From Planctomycetota bacterium (GTDB taxonomy: Bacteria; Planctomycetota; Phycisphaerae; Tepidisphaerales; Tepidisphaeraceae), in contig JBCDCH010000015.1 of NCBI GenBank assembly GCA_039182125.1, positions 1 through 64,000 of the forward strand: DNA of 64,000 nt, read 5' to 3'. The translations under genes and the position numbers were made by a program. Under the pieces are notes generated by a model. The model made no database searches. It saw nothing but the letters and a program-made list of their open reading frames with translations, and was not told the DNA's origin. The stretch's first letter is position 1. Each line of letters opens with the position of its first letter. Positions 50,997 to 58,751 of this stretch are shown in pieces.

Positions 50997-51466
50997 TCCG
51001 CCCGGCCACGCCCGACGACTTCGACGCCATCGCCGCCCTGATCCGCGGGCTCGCCGAGTACGAGAAGGCCGCCGGTGACTGCGTGTTCGACGATGCGGAG
51101 CTGCGCGAAAACCTCTTCGGCGAGCGGCCGTATGCCGAGGTGCTCATCGCCGACGTCGACGGCGAAGCGGTGGGGCTGGCGCTGTTCTTCCACAACTTCA
51201 GCACCTGGCTCGGCAAGCCGGGGGTCTGGCTGGAGGAGCTGTACGTCAAGCCCGAGCATCGAGGGGCGGGCTACGGCAAGGCGCTGCTCACGGCCGTCGC
51301 GCAGGTCGCGGCCGAGCGTGCGTGTGGTCGGCTGGAGTGGGCGGTGCTGGACTGGAACACGCCGAGCATCGAGTTTTACAAAGCCCAAGGCGCGGTGCCG
51401 ATGGACGAGTGGACGACGATGCGGGTCGACGGCGAAGCGCTGACGAGGTTGGCGTCGCGCGTGTGA
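50993..51466 (+). CDS. GNAT-family N-acetyltransferase
   Basis: A 157-aa acetyltransferase resembling spermidine/diamine N1-acetyltransferase (SAT-like). Motifs: IRPATPDDFDAIAALIRGLAEYEK, ALFFHNFSTWLGKPGVWLEELYVKPEHRGAGYGKALL (acetyl-CoA loop R-G-A-G-Y-G), and DWNTPSIEFYKAQGA. The order FxNYSTWxGxxGxxLEDLYV-like is diagnostic of the SAT subgroup. Start overlaps the MBL stop (ATGA). Confidence 0.92.
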   Translation: MIRPATPDDFDAIAALIRGLAEYEKAAGDCVFDDAELRENLFGERPYAEVLIADVDGEAVGLALFFHNFSTWLGKPGVWLEELYVKPEHRGAGYGKALLTAVAQVAAERACGRLEWAVLDWNTPSIEFYKAQGAVPMDEWTTMRVDGEALTRLASRV

Positions 51467-51469
51467 TGG

Positions 51470-52471
51470 CTACGCGGTTTTACCCATGAGCGCAAGCAAC
51501 GGCGACTGCATGGGGGTTCGTTCGACACTGCAAGCGGCGGCAATCCGGGCGAGCGTCGGCCGCTGCAACACCAGCGCGGCGGCCCGGCACGCGATGCGTC
51601 GACGGTTCCAAAGCTGACGGTACCGCGCCCGCAGTTCGGCCGGCGAACGGTCGTTGAGAATGGTGTCGGCGGCGAGTTCGGCGCTACGCATGGCCAATCC
51701 CATTCCTTCGCCGCCGATCGGTTCGAGCGCGGCGGCGGCGTTGCCCACGGGCCATGTGTGGGCCGGCCAATCTCGCGCCACCGCGTACCGCGGCAACGGC
51801 GACGCGTGCCATTCGCCACGCTGCTCGGCATGCCGCATCGCCGAAGCGAGGGCCGGGTTCTCCGCTTCGAGTTGTCGGCGTAGCGCATCCCGATCGCCAC
51901 GAACGGCCTTGAGCCGGTCAGCCGAAACGCCGAAGGAGAAGTTCCACACGCCGTCACCGACCGGTGCGAGCCCCCCATAGCAACCGCGACAACCGAACAG
52001 ATGCACGGCGTCGTCGGACAGGTCGACGCCGGCGAAGTGGGCTTTGACCCCGAAGTCGCCCGTGGGCTTTCGGTCGGCCTTGCCGGTGGCAATGACGGTG
52101 TGGTCGAAGTCACCTTCAGGCGTGGCCGGCTGTCTGACCGTGACCCCGGCATCGACGGCGGCGTTACGCAGGGTCGTGTCGAGTTGACCCCGTGTGACGC
52201 CGAGCATCGGCCGGGGAAGCTGCCAGTTCATGCGTCGACCGCGGGCGGGTTGGACCACGCAGCGCTGGAGCGAGCATCCCGTGACGGGGAGCCCGAGCCG
52301 TCGAAGCACGTCTTGGCCGAGTGCGCTGACGCACTCGCCACAGACCTTTTCGCGCGGAAACGATTTCTTCTCGAAGAGCGTGACATCAGCCCCGCCGCGT
52401 GCGAGACACAGCGCGGCGATGCATCCGGCCGGACCGGCGCCCACGACGGTGACACGTACCGGTGTCTTCAT
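51470..52471 (-). CDS. FAD-dependent oxidoreductase, geranylgeranyl-reductase type
   Basis: A 333-aa flavoprotein. The dinucleotide loop GAGPAGCIAALCLARGGADVTLFEKKSFPREKVCGEC is at the N-terminus, with the C-G-E-x-x-S motif typical of geranylgeranyl reductases/FixC-like and some halogenase-like proteins. WPVGNAAAALEPIGGEGMGLAMRSAELAAD forms the second FAD motif. It probably saturates isoprenoid double bonds or oxidises a small hydrophobic molecule; the substrate is undetermined. It starts four bases inside the end of the gene upstream and is convergent with the GNAT gene. Confidence 0.82.
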   Translation of the reverse strand: MKTPVRVTVVGAGPAGCIAALCLARGGADVTLFEKKSFPREKVCGECVSALGQDVLRRLGLPVTGCSLQRCVVQPARGRRMNWQLPRPMLGVTRGQLDTTLRNAAVDAGVTVRQPATPEGDFDHTVIATGKADRKPTGDFGVKAHFAGVDLSDDAVHLFGCRGCYGGLAPVGDGVWNFSFGVSADRLKAVRGDRDALRRQLEAENPALASAMRHAEQRGEWHASPLPRYAVARDWPAHTWPVGNAAAALEPIGGEGMGLAMRSAELAADTILNDRSPAELRARYRQLWNRRRIACRAAALVLQRPTLARIAAACSVERTPMQSPLLALMGKTA

Positions 52472-53448
52472 ACCGCGACCGGGCTCGACGCGCCGGCCCG
52501 GTCACGCAACTGCGGCATCCGGTCGCGCACCTCGTGGGCCATCTGCGTGTTGGGGAACTCGGCCATGATTTCCTCGCCGATGCTGATCGCCTGCGACCAG
52601 CGGTGTTCGTGGACGGCCGCGCCGAACTGTTCCTTGAGGTTCGCCAGTTTCTTCTTGAACAGGACGCGCGCCTTCTCCTGCAACTGCTCACCCTCGGCGG
52701 GGGTCAGGTAGTCGTCGAGCCGTTTGAGCAGGTCGATGGCCTTGTCGGTTTCTTCGTTGTCGACGGCCGTGTGCCATTGCGTGAGCATGCGCTCCTTGAG
52801 CAGCACGCGGCGTTGATCGATGTCGCGGTGCAAGGGCTTGACGGCCGGCTCGTCGGGGTAGAGGCGGGCGAGCCGATCGGCTTCTTCGTGAGCACCGGCC
52901 CAGTCTTCGTTCTCGGCCCGGCGGATGATCGTGTTGATCCCGTCGTCGATGTGACGCCGGAGCAGGTCGTTGCGACGGGCCATCACGTCCTCGCGGATCT
53001 GCGCCGCTTCCTGGGCGTAGCCGAACTCTTTCTCCATGTCGTCGGTCAGTCGCAGAGCGGCGTCCCAGTCCTGCTTGTCGATGTCCTCGCGGATGGCTTT
53101 GCGGAGTGCTTCACGATCGTTCTGGCGATAGGCGAGCGCTTTCGCACGGTCGGAGAGCAGTTGCTTCTCGCCGACCTCGTGGAGGGCGTGGTAGAGCCGA
53201 TCGAGCATCTGGCGGACGGGTAGGAGCTGGTCGTCGATGCGCTTGGCCTGGCCGGTGGCGTGCTGGGCGAGCACGACACAGAGTTGCCAGCCGATGAGCG
53301 TGGCGATGACCGCGAGCGACCCGGCGGCGAGCATTTCGAAGCCGCGACTCTTGGCCGCGAGATAAACCCCGACGCCGAACAGCGCGACGGCGAGGATGAA
53401 CGCGACCACAAAAACCGAATGGAAGGAAATGGAGCGCCGACTGTTCAA
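52468..53448 (-). CDS. Two-TM membrane protein with helical-repeat cytoplasmic domain
   Basis: A 326-aa protein of unknown function. Two membrane helices lie near the N-terminus (SVFVVAFILAVALFGVGVYLAA and MLAAGSLAVIATLIGWQLCVVLA), followed by about 250 charged residues in helical hairpins (DWDAALRLTDDMEKEFG, DWAGAHEEADRLARLYPDEPAV, ETDKAIDLLKRLDDYLT, RWSQAISIGEEIMAEFPNT) that look like degenerate TPRs with alternating W/A spacing. It is translationally coupled to the flavoprotein gene (ATGA). Confidence 0.7.
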   Translation of the reverse strand: MNSRRSISFHSVFVVAFILAVALFGVGVYLAAKSRGFEMLAAGSLAVIATLIGWQLCVVLAQHATGQAKRIDDQLLPVRQMLDRLYHALHEVGEKQLLSDRAKALAYRQNDREALRKAIREDIDKQDWDAALRLTDDMEKEFGYAQEAAQIREDVMARRNDLLRRHIDDGINTIIRRAENEDWAGAHEEADRLARLYPDEPAVKPLHRDIDQRRVLLKERMLTQWHTAVDNEETDKAIDLLKRLDDYLTPAEGEQLQEKARVLFKKKLANLKEQFGAAVHEHRWSQAISIGEEIMAEFPNTQMAHEVRDRMPQLRDRAGASSPVAV

Positions 53449-53553
53449 GGGTCACCTCGCCGTGGTTTGAGACCGACCGACGAAGCGTCGGCAGCTGCCG
53501 CATGATACGGACTGTCTCACCCAAGCGAAACCCGGAGCCTTTATCGCTGGGCC

Positions 53554-53724
53554 TCATTGGTGCATGATGCGTTGGGCGATCTCTTCACGGTGACGGCGGG
53601 CCAGGGCGGGGGCTTCCTGCACGAACTTCTGGTACATCGCCTGCCGGGCATGATGCCGCTCGCTGGCGATCAGACGCAGCATCACGAACGCAACAGCGAC
53701 GACGGTGAGGACGGTGGGAAGCAT
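53554..53724 (-). CDS. Small single-pass membrane protein
   Basis: A 56-aa protein from ATG 53724 with AAGG six bases upstream. A hydrophobic N-terminal helix (LPTVLTVVAVAFVMLRLIA) is followed by a basic amphipathic tail (ERHHARQAMYQKF...ALARRHREEIAQRIMHQ). I recognise no family. Location is between the rRNA methyltransferase gene and the two-TM protein gene, all on the minus strand. It may be a leader-like or regulatory micropeptide. Confidence 0.5.
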   Translation of the reverse strand: MLPTVLTVVAVAFVMLRLIASERHHARQAMYQKFVQEAPALARRHREEIAQRIMHQ

Positions 53725-53787
53725 GACCAACCTTCACATCGGCACGATCGCCGAGGAAAGTTAAAGAAACGTCCGATAAATCCGCGT

Positions 53788-55047
53788 TCAGTCGGGTCGC
53801 TCGAAGACCGCCACGAAGCCGCCGTCGCGGTAGGTCGGGCCCGTGCCGCCGGGGAGGTGGTGGACGCGTTCCACCTCGCGCAAGTCCGGATGGCTCGCCG
53901 CGAACGCGTCGGCGATGGCATCGTTCTCGTCCGGCCAGATGGAGCAAGTCGCATAAACCAACCGACCTCCGGACGCGAGGAACGGGGCAGTGTCCGCGAG
54001 GATGGCTTGTTGGAGTTCGACGACGCTGGCGATCTCGTCCTTGCTCTGGTGATACCGAGCTTCGGGACGCCGGGCCATGACGCCGGAGTTGCTGCACGGC
54101 GCGTCAATCAGGATGCGGTCGAACCGTCGATCACCCAGCGGTGAATCTCGCATGAACTCTAGCCGGACCGCGTCGATGCCTGGCAACGCTTTACGCAGGG
54201 TACGGACGCGTTTACCGCTGGCGTCGGTGGCGAGGATGTCGGCGTCGGTGGCTTGCTCGACGATTTGGCGGGTCTTGGTGCCAACGCCGCAGCAACGGTC
54301 GAGGATTCGCAAGCCGGGCCGGTCGAGCGCGAGATGGTCGACGGTCGCGGCACTGGTGGCATCCTGTACCTGGCCCACACCCGCGTCGGCGATGGTGGCG
54401 AAGTCCGCGACCTTGCCGCCGGTGACGACGACGATGCCGGGCTGCTCGTGGGGTTCCAGCGTCAGCGCTGGGCAGACCGCCGCGAGGTCGTCGAGTGTCT
54501 TCCCTTGCACAAGCCGGACAAGGATCGGCGGCTCACGGTTGTCGTGTTCGCAGCTCTCGATCGCTCCGTCACGGCCGACCGTGGCGATGAGCTTGTCGAC
54601 GCAGTCGAGCGGATGGCTCAGTGCGATCTTGCAGTACTGCCGCACGCTCGACCGGTCGGGCAGGGGTACCTCGCCGTCACGAATCGCCGTGCGCAGCAAG
54701 GCGTTGACGAATCCCGACGCCCTGGGCACCTTCAGCGTGCGGCACTGCTCGACCGCAACGTTCACCAACGCATGGTCCGGCACGCGATCGAGCAACAGCA
54801 ACTGGTAGAGCGCGACCCAGAGGATGAGCCGAACCTTGGCATCGACCTCGACGCGCTTGGTGTGGTGCTGCATCGTGTGTTCGAGCAGCCCGATGTTCTT
54901 GATGACGCCGGTGACGAGCGCGTCGCCGAGGGCGGCATCGCGCGGGTCCTTGGGCCGCACCGGCGACTTGGTCTTGAACGCCTGCTTCGGCAGGTACGGC
55001 AGGCCGCGTCCATCCAACGAAAGCACGGCATAGTCGCGGGGGTCCAT
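53788..55047 (-). CDS. rsmB: 16S rRNA (cytosine-C5) methyltransferase RsmB/Sun-type
   Basis: A 419-aa protein from ATG 55047. The N-terminal NusB-like helical domain includes AALGDALVTGVIKNIGLLEHTM, VRLILWVALYQLLLLDRVPDHALVNVAVEQCR and GFVNALLRTAI. The RsmB-type methyltransferase domain has ILDRCCGVGTKTRQI (SAM), DAPCSNSGVMARRPEARY (release Cys) and YATCSIWPDEN (catalytic Cys). The NusB-like domain identifies Sun/RsmB rather than other C5 methylases. It is the third gene of a def-fmt-rsmB run; a 74-base gap to fmt holds a purine-rich patch and a short palindrome. Confidence 0.88.
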   Translation of the reverse strand: MDPRDYAVLSLDGRGLPYLPKQAFKTKSPVRPKDPRDAALGDALVTGVIKNIGLLEHTMQHHTKRVEVDAKVRLILWVALYQLLLLDRVPDHALVNVAVEQCRTLKVPRASGFVNALLRTAIRDGEVPLPDRSSVRQYCKIALSHPLDCVDKLIATVGRDGAIESCEHDNREPPILVRLVQGKTLDDLAAVCPALTLEPHEQPGIVVVTGGKVADFATIADAGVGQVQDATSAATVDHLALDRPGLRILDRCCGVGTKTRQIVEQATDADILATDASGKRVRTLRKALPGIDAVRLEFMRDSPLGDRRFDRILIDAPCSNSGVMARRPEARYHQSKDEIASVVELQQAILADTAPFLASGGRLVYATCSIWPDENDAIADAFAASHPDLREVERVHHLPGGTGPTYRDGGFVAVFERPD

Positions 55048-55102
55048 GGGGAAAGTCGGAAGTGTGAAGCGGAAGGCGGAAGTGAAAGGCGAGTGCGAAG
55101 CT

Positions 55103-55119
55103 GCGTTGCCCCGCAACGC
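55103..55119. repeat. Short palindrome GCGTTGC-CCC-GCAACGC (REP-F)
   Basis: A perfect 7-bp inverted repeat with a three-base loop lies two bases after the fmt stop. Preceding it (55051-55097) is a purine-rich run of GGAAGT/GAAGG units on the + strand. The core GTTGCnCCGCAAC also occurs at 73-85 and 134-147, so it is a dispersed element. Confidence 0.6.
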
Positions 55120-55121
55120 GG

Positions 55122-56006
55122 TTATGTGACGGTACCCGACCAGTCGCGGCCGTTGCGGTAGGCGTCGAGGGGCATGGGTTTCTTGCCACTGGGTTGCAGT
55201 TCGAGAACTTCGATGGCCCCGGTGCCGCAAGCGATGTGGCCGTTGTCGAGGATCGTGCCGGGCGTGCCGGTGCCGGCGGCAGGGCGACTGCGTAGGAGAG
55301 TGACGGATTCGCCGGCGATGTTCACGCGTACACCCGGCCACGGGCTCAGCCCGTTGATCTTGCGGCTGACGATCTTCGCGTCCTGCGTGAAGTCGAGCAC
55401 CGCGTCCGCGCGGCTCAACTTCCCGGCGGGCGTGGCCAGCGTTTCGTCCTGTTCGATTTCTTCCGCGGTGCCGGACTCGAGTTCGTCGAGCACGTCGAGC
55501 ATCAGCTCGACCCCGTCCTCGGCGAGCAGGTCGTGCAGGTCGCCGGTGGTGTGCGTGTCCTCGATCGGACGCTCGGACTGGCCCAGCACGGCCCCGGCGT
55601 CCATGCGTTCGGCGAGGCGGATGACGGAGTTTCCCGTGACCGTGTCGCCGGCCATGATCGCGTGGTGGATCGGTGCCGCCCCGCGCCAGCGTGGCAGCAG
55701 CGACGCGTGCAGGTTCACCGCCCCGAGCCGCGGCGCGTCGGTCACGTCCGGCCCGACCTTCTGCCCGAACGCGATCACCACCAACACGTCCGCGTCGACC
55801 ATCGGCTCGCTGTTGATCGACATCGTCCGCACGATCGGCAGCCCGTGATCGTCGCACCATTGTCCGATCGGCGTCGGCGTGAGCTTCTTCCCTCGCCCGG
55901 CGGGCTTGTCCGGCTGCGTCAGCACCTGCACGATCTCGTGTCGGTCCGCGAGCGCACGCAACGTGGGCAAACCGAACGCCCCCGATCCGACGAAACGAAT
56001 CTTCAT
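55122..56006 (-). CDS. fmt: Methionyl-tRNA formyltransferase
   Basis: A 294-aa enzyme that formylates initiator Met-tRNA. Landmarks: KIRFVGSGAFGLPTLRAL, TQPDKPAGRGKKLTPTPIGQWC, VVIAFGQKVG and the folate-site signature NLHASLLPRWRGAAPIHHAIMAGD. The C-terminal OB-like domain begins about residue 210 (KINGLSPWPGVRV). It overlaps the deformylase gene by four bases (ATGA), giving the classical def-fmt pair. Slightly shorter than E. coli Fmt (315). Confidence 0.97.
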   Translation of the reverse strand: MKIRFVGSGAFGLPTLRALADRHEIVQVLTQPDKPAGRGKKLTPTPIGQWCDDHGLPIVRTMSINSEPMVDADVLVVIAFGQKVGPDVTDAPRLGAVNLHASLLPRWRGAAPIHHAIMAGDTVTGNSVIRLAERMDAGAVLGQSERPIEDTHTTGDLHDLLAEDGVELMLDVLDELESGTAEEIEQDETLATPAGKLSRADAVLDFTQDAKIVSRKINGLSPWPGVRVNIAGESVTLLRSRPAAGTGTPGTILDNGHIACGTGAIEVLELQPSGKKPMPLDAYRNGRDWSGTVT

Positions 56007-56608
56007 TTGAAGCTCGCTTCCAGTTCCCTGAGCTTCCGGCGATTCGCCATCTTTTCGACCGGGCTCATCTTGTCCGTGATGAGGATGCCGTCGAGGTGGT
56101 CGGTCTCGTGTTGCCAGACGCGGGTGATGAAGCCGTCGGCGGTCTCGTTGATCTCATTGCCGTCGATGTCGCGGGCCTGGATACGCAGGGCCGTGGGGCG
56201 GGTGACGTTGACGTTGATCTCCGGCAGGCTCAGGCAGCCTTCCTTGAACGGCTCGTTCTCGCCGCCCGGCTCGCTGAGGACGGGGTTGATGTACACCCGG
56301 TCCGGCTCGTCAGGGTTTTCGGTCTTGAGCGAGGCGTTCATCACGAACAGCCGTTTGTTCACGCCAACCTGCGGCGCGGCCAGCCCGACGCCTTCGTGCT
56401 CCCGCATCAACTCGAACATCCGCTCGACCAGCGTCCGCAGCCGCGGGCCGAACTCGTCGTCGGCGACCGGTTCGGACACCTTCTTCAGGCGCGGGTCCGG
56501 GTAGAGAATAACGCGGACTTTCTCGGGATGTTCGGGCAGGGCGACGGGCATCGGTGGGTGCGGCGGGGCGTGGACTTGCACGGTAGAGGCGTTAATTGAA
56601 TCCTCCAC
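56003..56608 (-). CDS. def: Peptide deformylase
   Basis: A 201-aa metalloenzyme that removes formyl groups from nascent proteins. All three motifs are present: GVGLAAPQVG, EGCLSLPE (Cys ligand) and QHETDHLDG (HExxH). About 28 extra residues precede the usual start; ATG 56551 is an alternative that would give the typical length. It is the first gene of the def-fmt-rsmB cluster. Confidence 0.97.
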   Translation of the reverse strand: MEDSINASTVQVHAPPHPPMPVALPEHPEKVRVILYPDPRLKKVSEPVADDEFGPRLRTLVERMFELMREHEGVGLAAPQVGVNKRLFVMNASLKTENPDEPDRVYINPVLSEPGGENEPFKEGCLSLPEINVNVTRPTALRIQARDIDGNEINETADGFITRVWQHETDHLDGILITDKMSPVEKMANRRKLRELEASFK

Positions 56609-56686
56609 CGCGACGGTTTATCGTTGGTGTGCTGCGAGGCGCCGATGGTGTTTCGCGGTCGCCTTTCACCCTGACGAGGTTCCTAA

Positions 56687-58120
56687 GTGGCCGATACGCC
56701 GACCCCCACCAACGACGAACAGGCCCCCGAGGGTTACGCTGAGATTTCCCAGGCCGAGCAGCAGCGGGCCGAAAAGCTCGTCGCTTCCGCGGCCAAGGTC
56801 GCGGGCATGGGCAACTGGGACTACGCGATCGAGCTGTACATGGGCGCCCTCGCGGTCGATCCGGAGAACCTCGACATTCACAAGGCCCTGCGGTCGGTGT
56901 CGATGCAACGCAAGGCCAAGGGCGGCAAGCCCATGGGCATGTTCGAGAAGGGCAAGTACAAGGGCGGTAAGACCGACAAGGACAAGCTGCTCAACGCCGA
57001 ACGGCTGCTCGCGTTCGACCCCGGCAACACCGACTACATGGCCACCATGCTCAAGGCCGCCGCCGATGGCGGCTACTACGGCACCGCCCTCTGGATCGGC
57101 CCCATCCTCCTGCGGGCCAACATCGACGGCAAACAGGATTTTTCTAAATTCATCTTGCTGAAGGACGTGTTCAGCAAGATCGGCAACTACAAGCTCGCCC
57201 TCGACGCGCTGAGCTATGCACGTCACCTGAAGCCCGAATCCGGCGATCTATCCCACGAGGAAAAGGACCTCGCCGCCCGCATGACCATGCAGGCCGGCAA
57301 GTACGAGTCGGCCGAGAGCTTCGTCGACTCCATCCGCAACCGCGACGCACAGCAGGAGCACCTCGAACGCGACAAGGACATCCGCACGGAAGAAGGCATG
57401 GCCGGCGAAATGGCCAAGGCCAAGGCCGCCCTCGAAGCCGACCCCAAGGCCGAGGGCAAGATCATGGCCTACGCCGAGGTGCTGGCCAAGACCGACGATT
57501 CCAAGTTCGAGAACGAAGCCCTCGAACTGCTCGAATCGGCCCACAAGGACAGCGGCAACTTCCGTTTCAAGCAGCGGGCCAACCAGATCAAGATCCGACA
57601 GGCCGAGCGCATGGAGCACACCATGCGCAAGATGCTCGAGGACAACCCCGACGACGAAGACCTCAAGCAGGACTATGCCGACTTCAAGGCCGACCGCGAC
57701 AAGCTCGAACTCGAGCACTACCGCGACATGGCCAAGGCGTATCCGCAGGACCTGGGGCTGAAGTACCACGTCGGTCGCAAGCTCTTCGACACCGGCGAGG
57801 CGATGGACGCGATCCCGATGTTCCAGCAGTCCCAGACTGACGCCAAAGTCCGCAAGGACAGCCGGCTCATGCTCGGCAAGTCGTTCCTCGAGGCCGGCTT
57901 CGTCGAGGAGGCCGTCGACACGCTCGGCAAGCTGCTCGAAGAAACTGACTCCAAGACCGACGCCCGCGGCCTGGACCTGCAGTACTGGTACGGCCGATCG
58001 CTGGAGGAAAACGGCGACTTCGAACCCGCCGCCAAGGCCTACAGCTCCGTCGCCCAGACCGACTTCAACTACCGCGACGTCCGCCAGCGCCTCGCCGACG
58101 TCCGAGCCAAGGGTAAATAG
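56687..58120 (+). CDS. TPR-containing protein of planctomycete type
   Basis: A 477-aa soluble protein from GTG 56687 (GAGG seven bases upstream). It is almost entirely helical with TPR-like units (NWDYAIELYMGALAVDPENLDIHKAL, GNYKLALDALSYARHLKPESG, LKQDYADFKADRDKLELEHYRDMAKAYPQDLGLKYHVGRKLFDTGEAMDAIPMFQQSQ) and a Lys/Glu-rich coiled section. No signal peptide or membrane segment. It has almost certainly a scaffolding role, but partners are unknown. It lies divergent from def. Confidence 0.8.
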   Translation: MADTPTPTNDEQAPEGYAEISQAEQQRAEKLVASAAKVAGMGNWDYAIELYMGALAVDPENLDIHKALRSVSMQRKAKGGKPMGMFEKGKYKGGKTDKDKLLNAERLLAFDPGNTDYMATMLKAAADGGYYGTALWIGPILLRANIDGKQDFSKFILLKDVFSKIGNYKLALDALSYARHLKPESGDLSHEEKDLAARMTMQAGKYESAESFVDSIRNRDAQQEHLERDKDIRTEEGMAGEMAKAKAALEADPKAEGKIMAYAEVLAKTDDSKFENEALELLESAHKDSGNFRFKQRANQIKIRQAERMEHTMRKMLEDNPDDEDLKQDYADFKADRDKLELEHYRDMAKAYPQDLGLKYHVGRKLFDTGEAMDAIPMFQQSQTDAKVRKDSRLMLGKSFLEAGFVEEAVDTLGKLLEETDSKTDARGLDLQYWYGRSLEENGDFEPAAKAYSSVAQTDFNYRDVRQRLADVRAKGK

Positions 58121-58125
58121 CGCGG

Positions 58126-58203
58126 GAAAGCCCACGGCTTCAGCCGTGGGTCCGCCGCGACGATCGCACCGCAGCCGACCCACGCCTAAAGGCGTGGGCT
58201 TTC
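58126..58203. repeat. REP-A palindrome pair upstream of rpsT
   Basis: GAAAGCCCACGGC-TTCA-GCCGTGGGT and ACCCACGCC-TAAA-GGCGTGGGCTTTC with about 35 bases between. Outer arms pair as in 2468-2541, with the two half-sites exchanged (the GGC/GCC and GCC/GGC cores are swapped). It separates the TPR gene and rpsT on the same strand. Confidence 0.9.
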
Positions 58204-58267
58204 TGATTTGAACACGGAATTTCCCGCGCCTACCCTGCCAACCCGACCGACCGAAAGCAGACACACC

Positions 58268-58537
58268 ATGGCCCACTCTCTCTCCGCCAAGAAGCGTATC
58301 CGTCAGAACATCGAGCGCAACGCCCGCAACCGCAGCCGCAAGGCCCGCATCCGCGAGGCCGTGACCGAGGTTGACGAGGCCATCACCGCCGGCAAAGCCG
58401 ACGAGGCCCAGGCTAATTTCCGCGTTGCCGAGAAGCTGCTGGACCGCTTGGCTAGCAAGAACGTCATTCACAAGAACGCCGCCGCCCGCAAGGTCAGCCA
58501 GCTGCAGAAGCGGATCAACGCGGCCGGTACGAAGTAA
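58268..58537 (+). CDS. rpsT: 30S ribosomal protein S20
   Basis: An 89-aa basic helical protein. MAHSLSAKKRIRQNIERNARNRSRKARIREAVTEV and the C-terminal HKNAAARKVSQLQKRINAA match S20, which binds 16S rRNA during 30S assembly. Start chosen at ATG 58268 because family homology begins there. A REP palindrome upstream and a terminator-like hairpin downstream frame it as a single-gene unit. Confidence 0.97.
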   Translation: MAHSLSAKKRIRQNIERNARNRSRKARIREAVTEVDEAITAGKADEAQANFRVAEKLLDRLASKNVIHKNAAARKVSQLQKRINAAGTK

Positions 58538-58567
58538 GCCGCCGTTCCCGGTCGGTCATCGGAACAC

Positions 58568-58597
58568 GAAGCCCACGGCGAAGAGCCGTGGGCTTTT
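58568..58597 (+). terminator. REP-A-type hairpin acting as rpsT terminator
   Basis: AAGCCCACGGC-GAAGA-GCCGTGGGCTT, an 11-bp perfect stem followed by TT, 31 bases after the rpsT stop. It is a single unit of the REP-A family and probably terminates rpsT. Confidence 0.65.
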
Positions 58598-58606
58598 GCG
58601 TTGCTA

Positions 58607-58725
58607 AAGAGCCGCGCCCGTAAGGAAGCGGAGCGGGCACAGCCCGCATCTCAAAGCGAGACCGATCGATACGGCCGAGAGTTGCCGGCGTGCGCCGGCT
58701 CCGCTCCCTCACGGTCGCGGCTCTT
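58607..58725. repeat. Long inverted repeat (REP-B) between rpsT and glyQS
   Basis: The outer arms AAGAGCCGCG (58607-58616) and CGCGGCTCTT (58716-58725) pair exactly, and the following GTAAGG(A)AGCGGAGC pairs with GCTCCGCTCCCTCAC with few mismatches. Inner hairpins (GCGGGC...GCCCGC; GCCGGCGTGCGCCGGC) are present. It resembles the element at 60349-60464. Confidence 0.8.
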
Positions 58726-58751
58726 CATGAAACTTCCTACCCTCCCACCCC

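Noticed and set aside
53788-55860. Single 690-codon reading joining rsmB with upstream sequence across fmt
   Set aside because: The first 270 codons are out of frame with Fmt and are Arg-rich nonsense; RsmB homology begins at ATG 55047.
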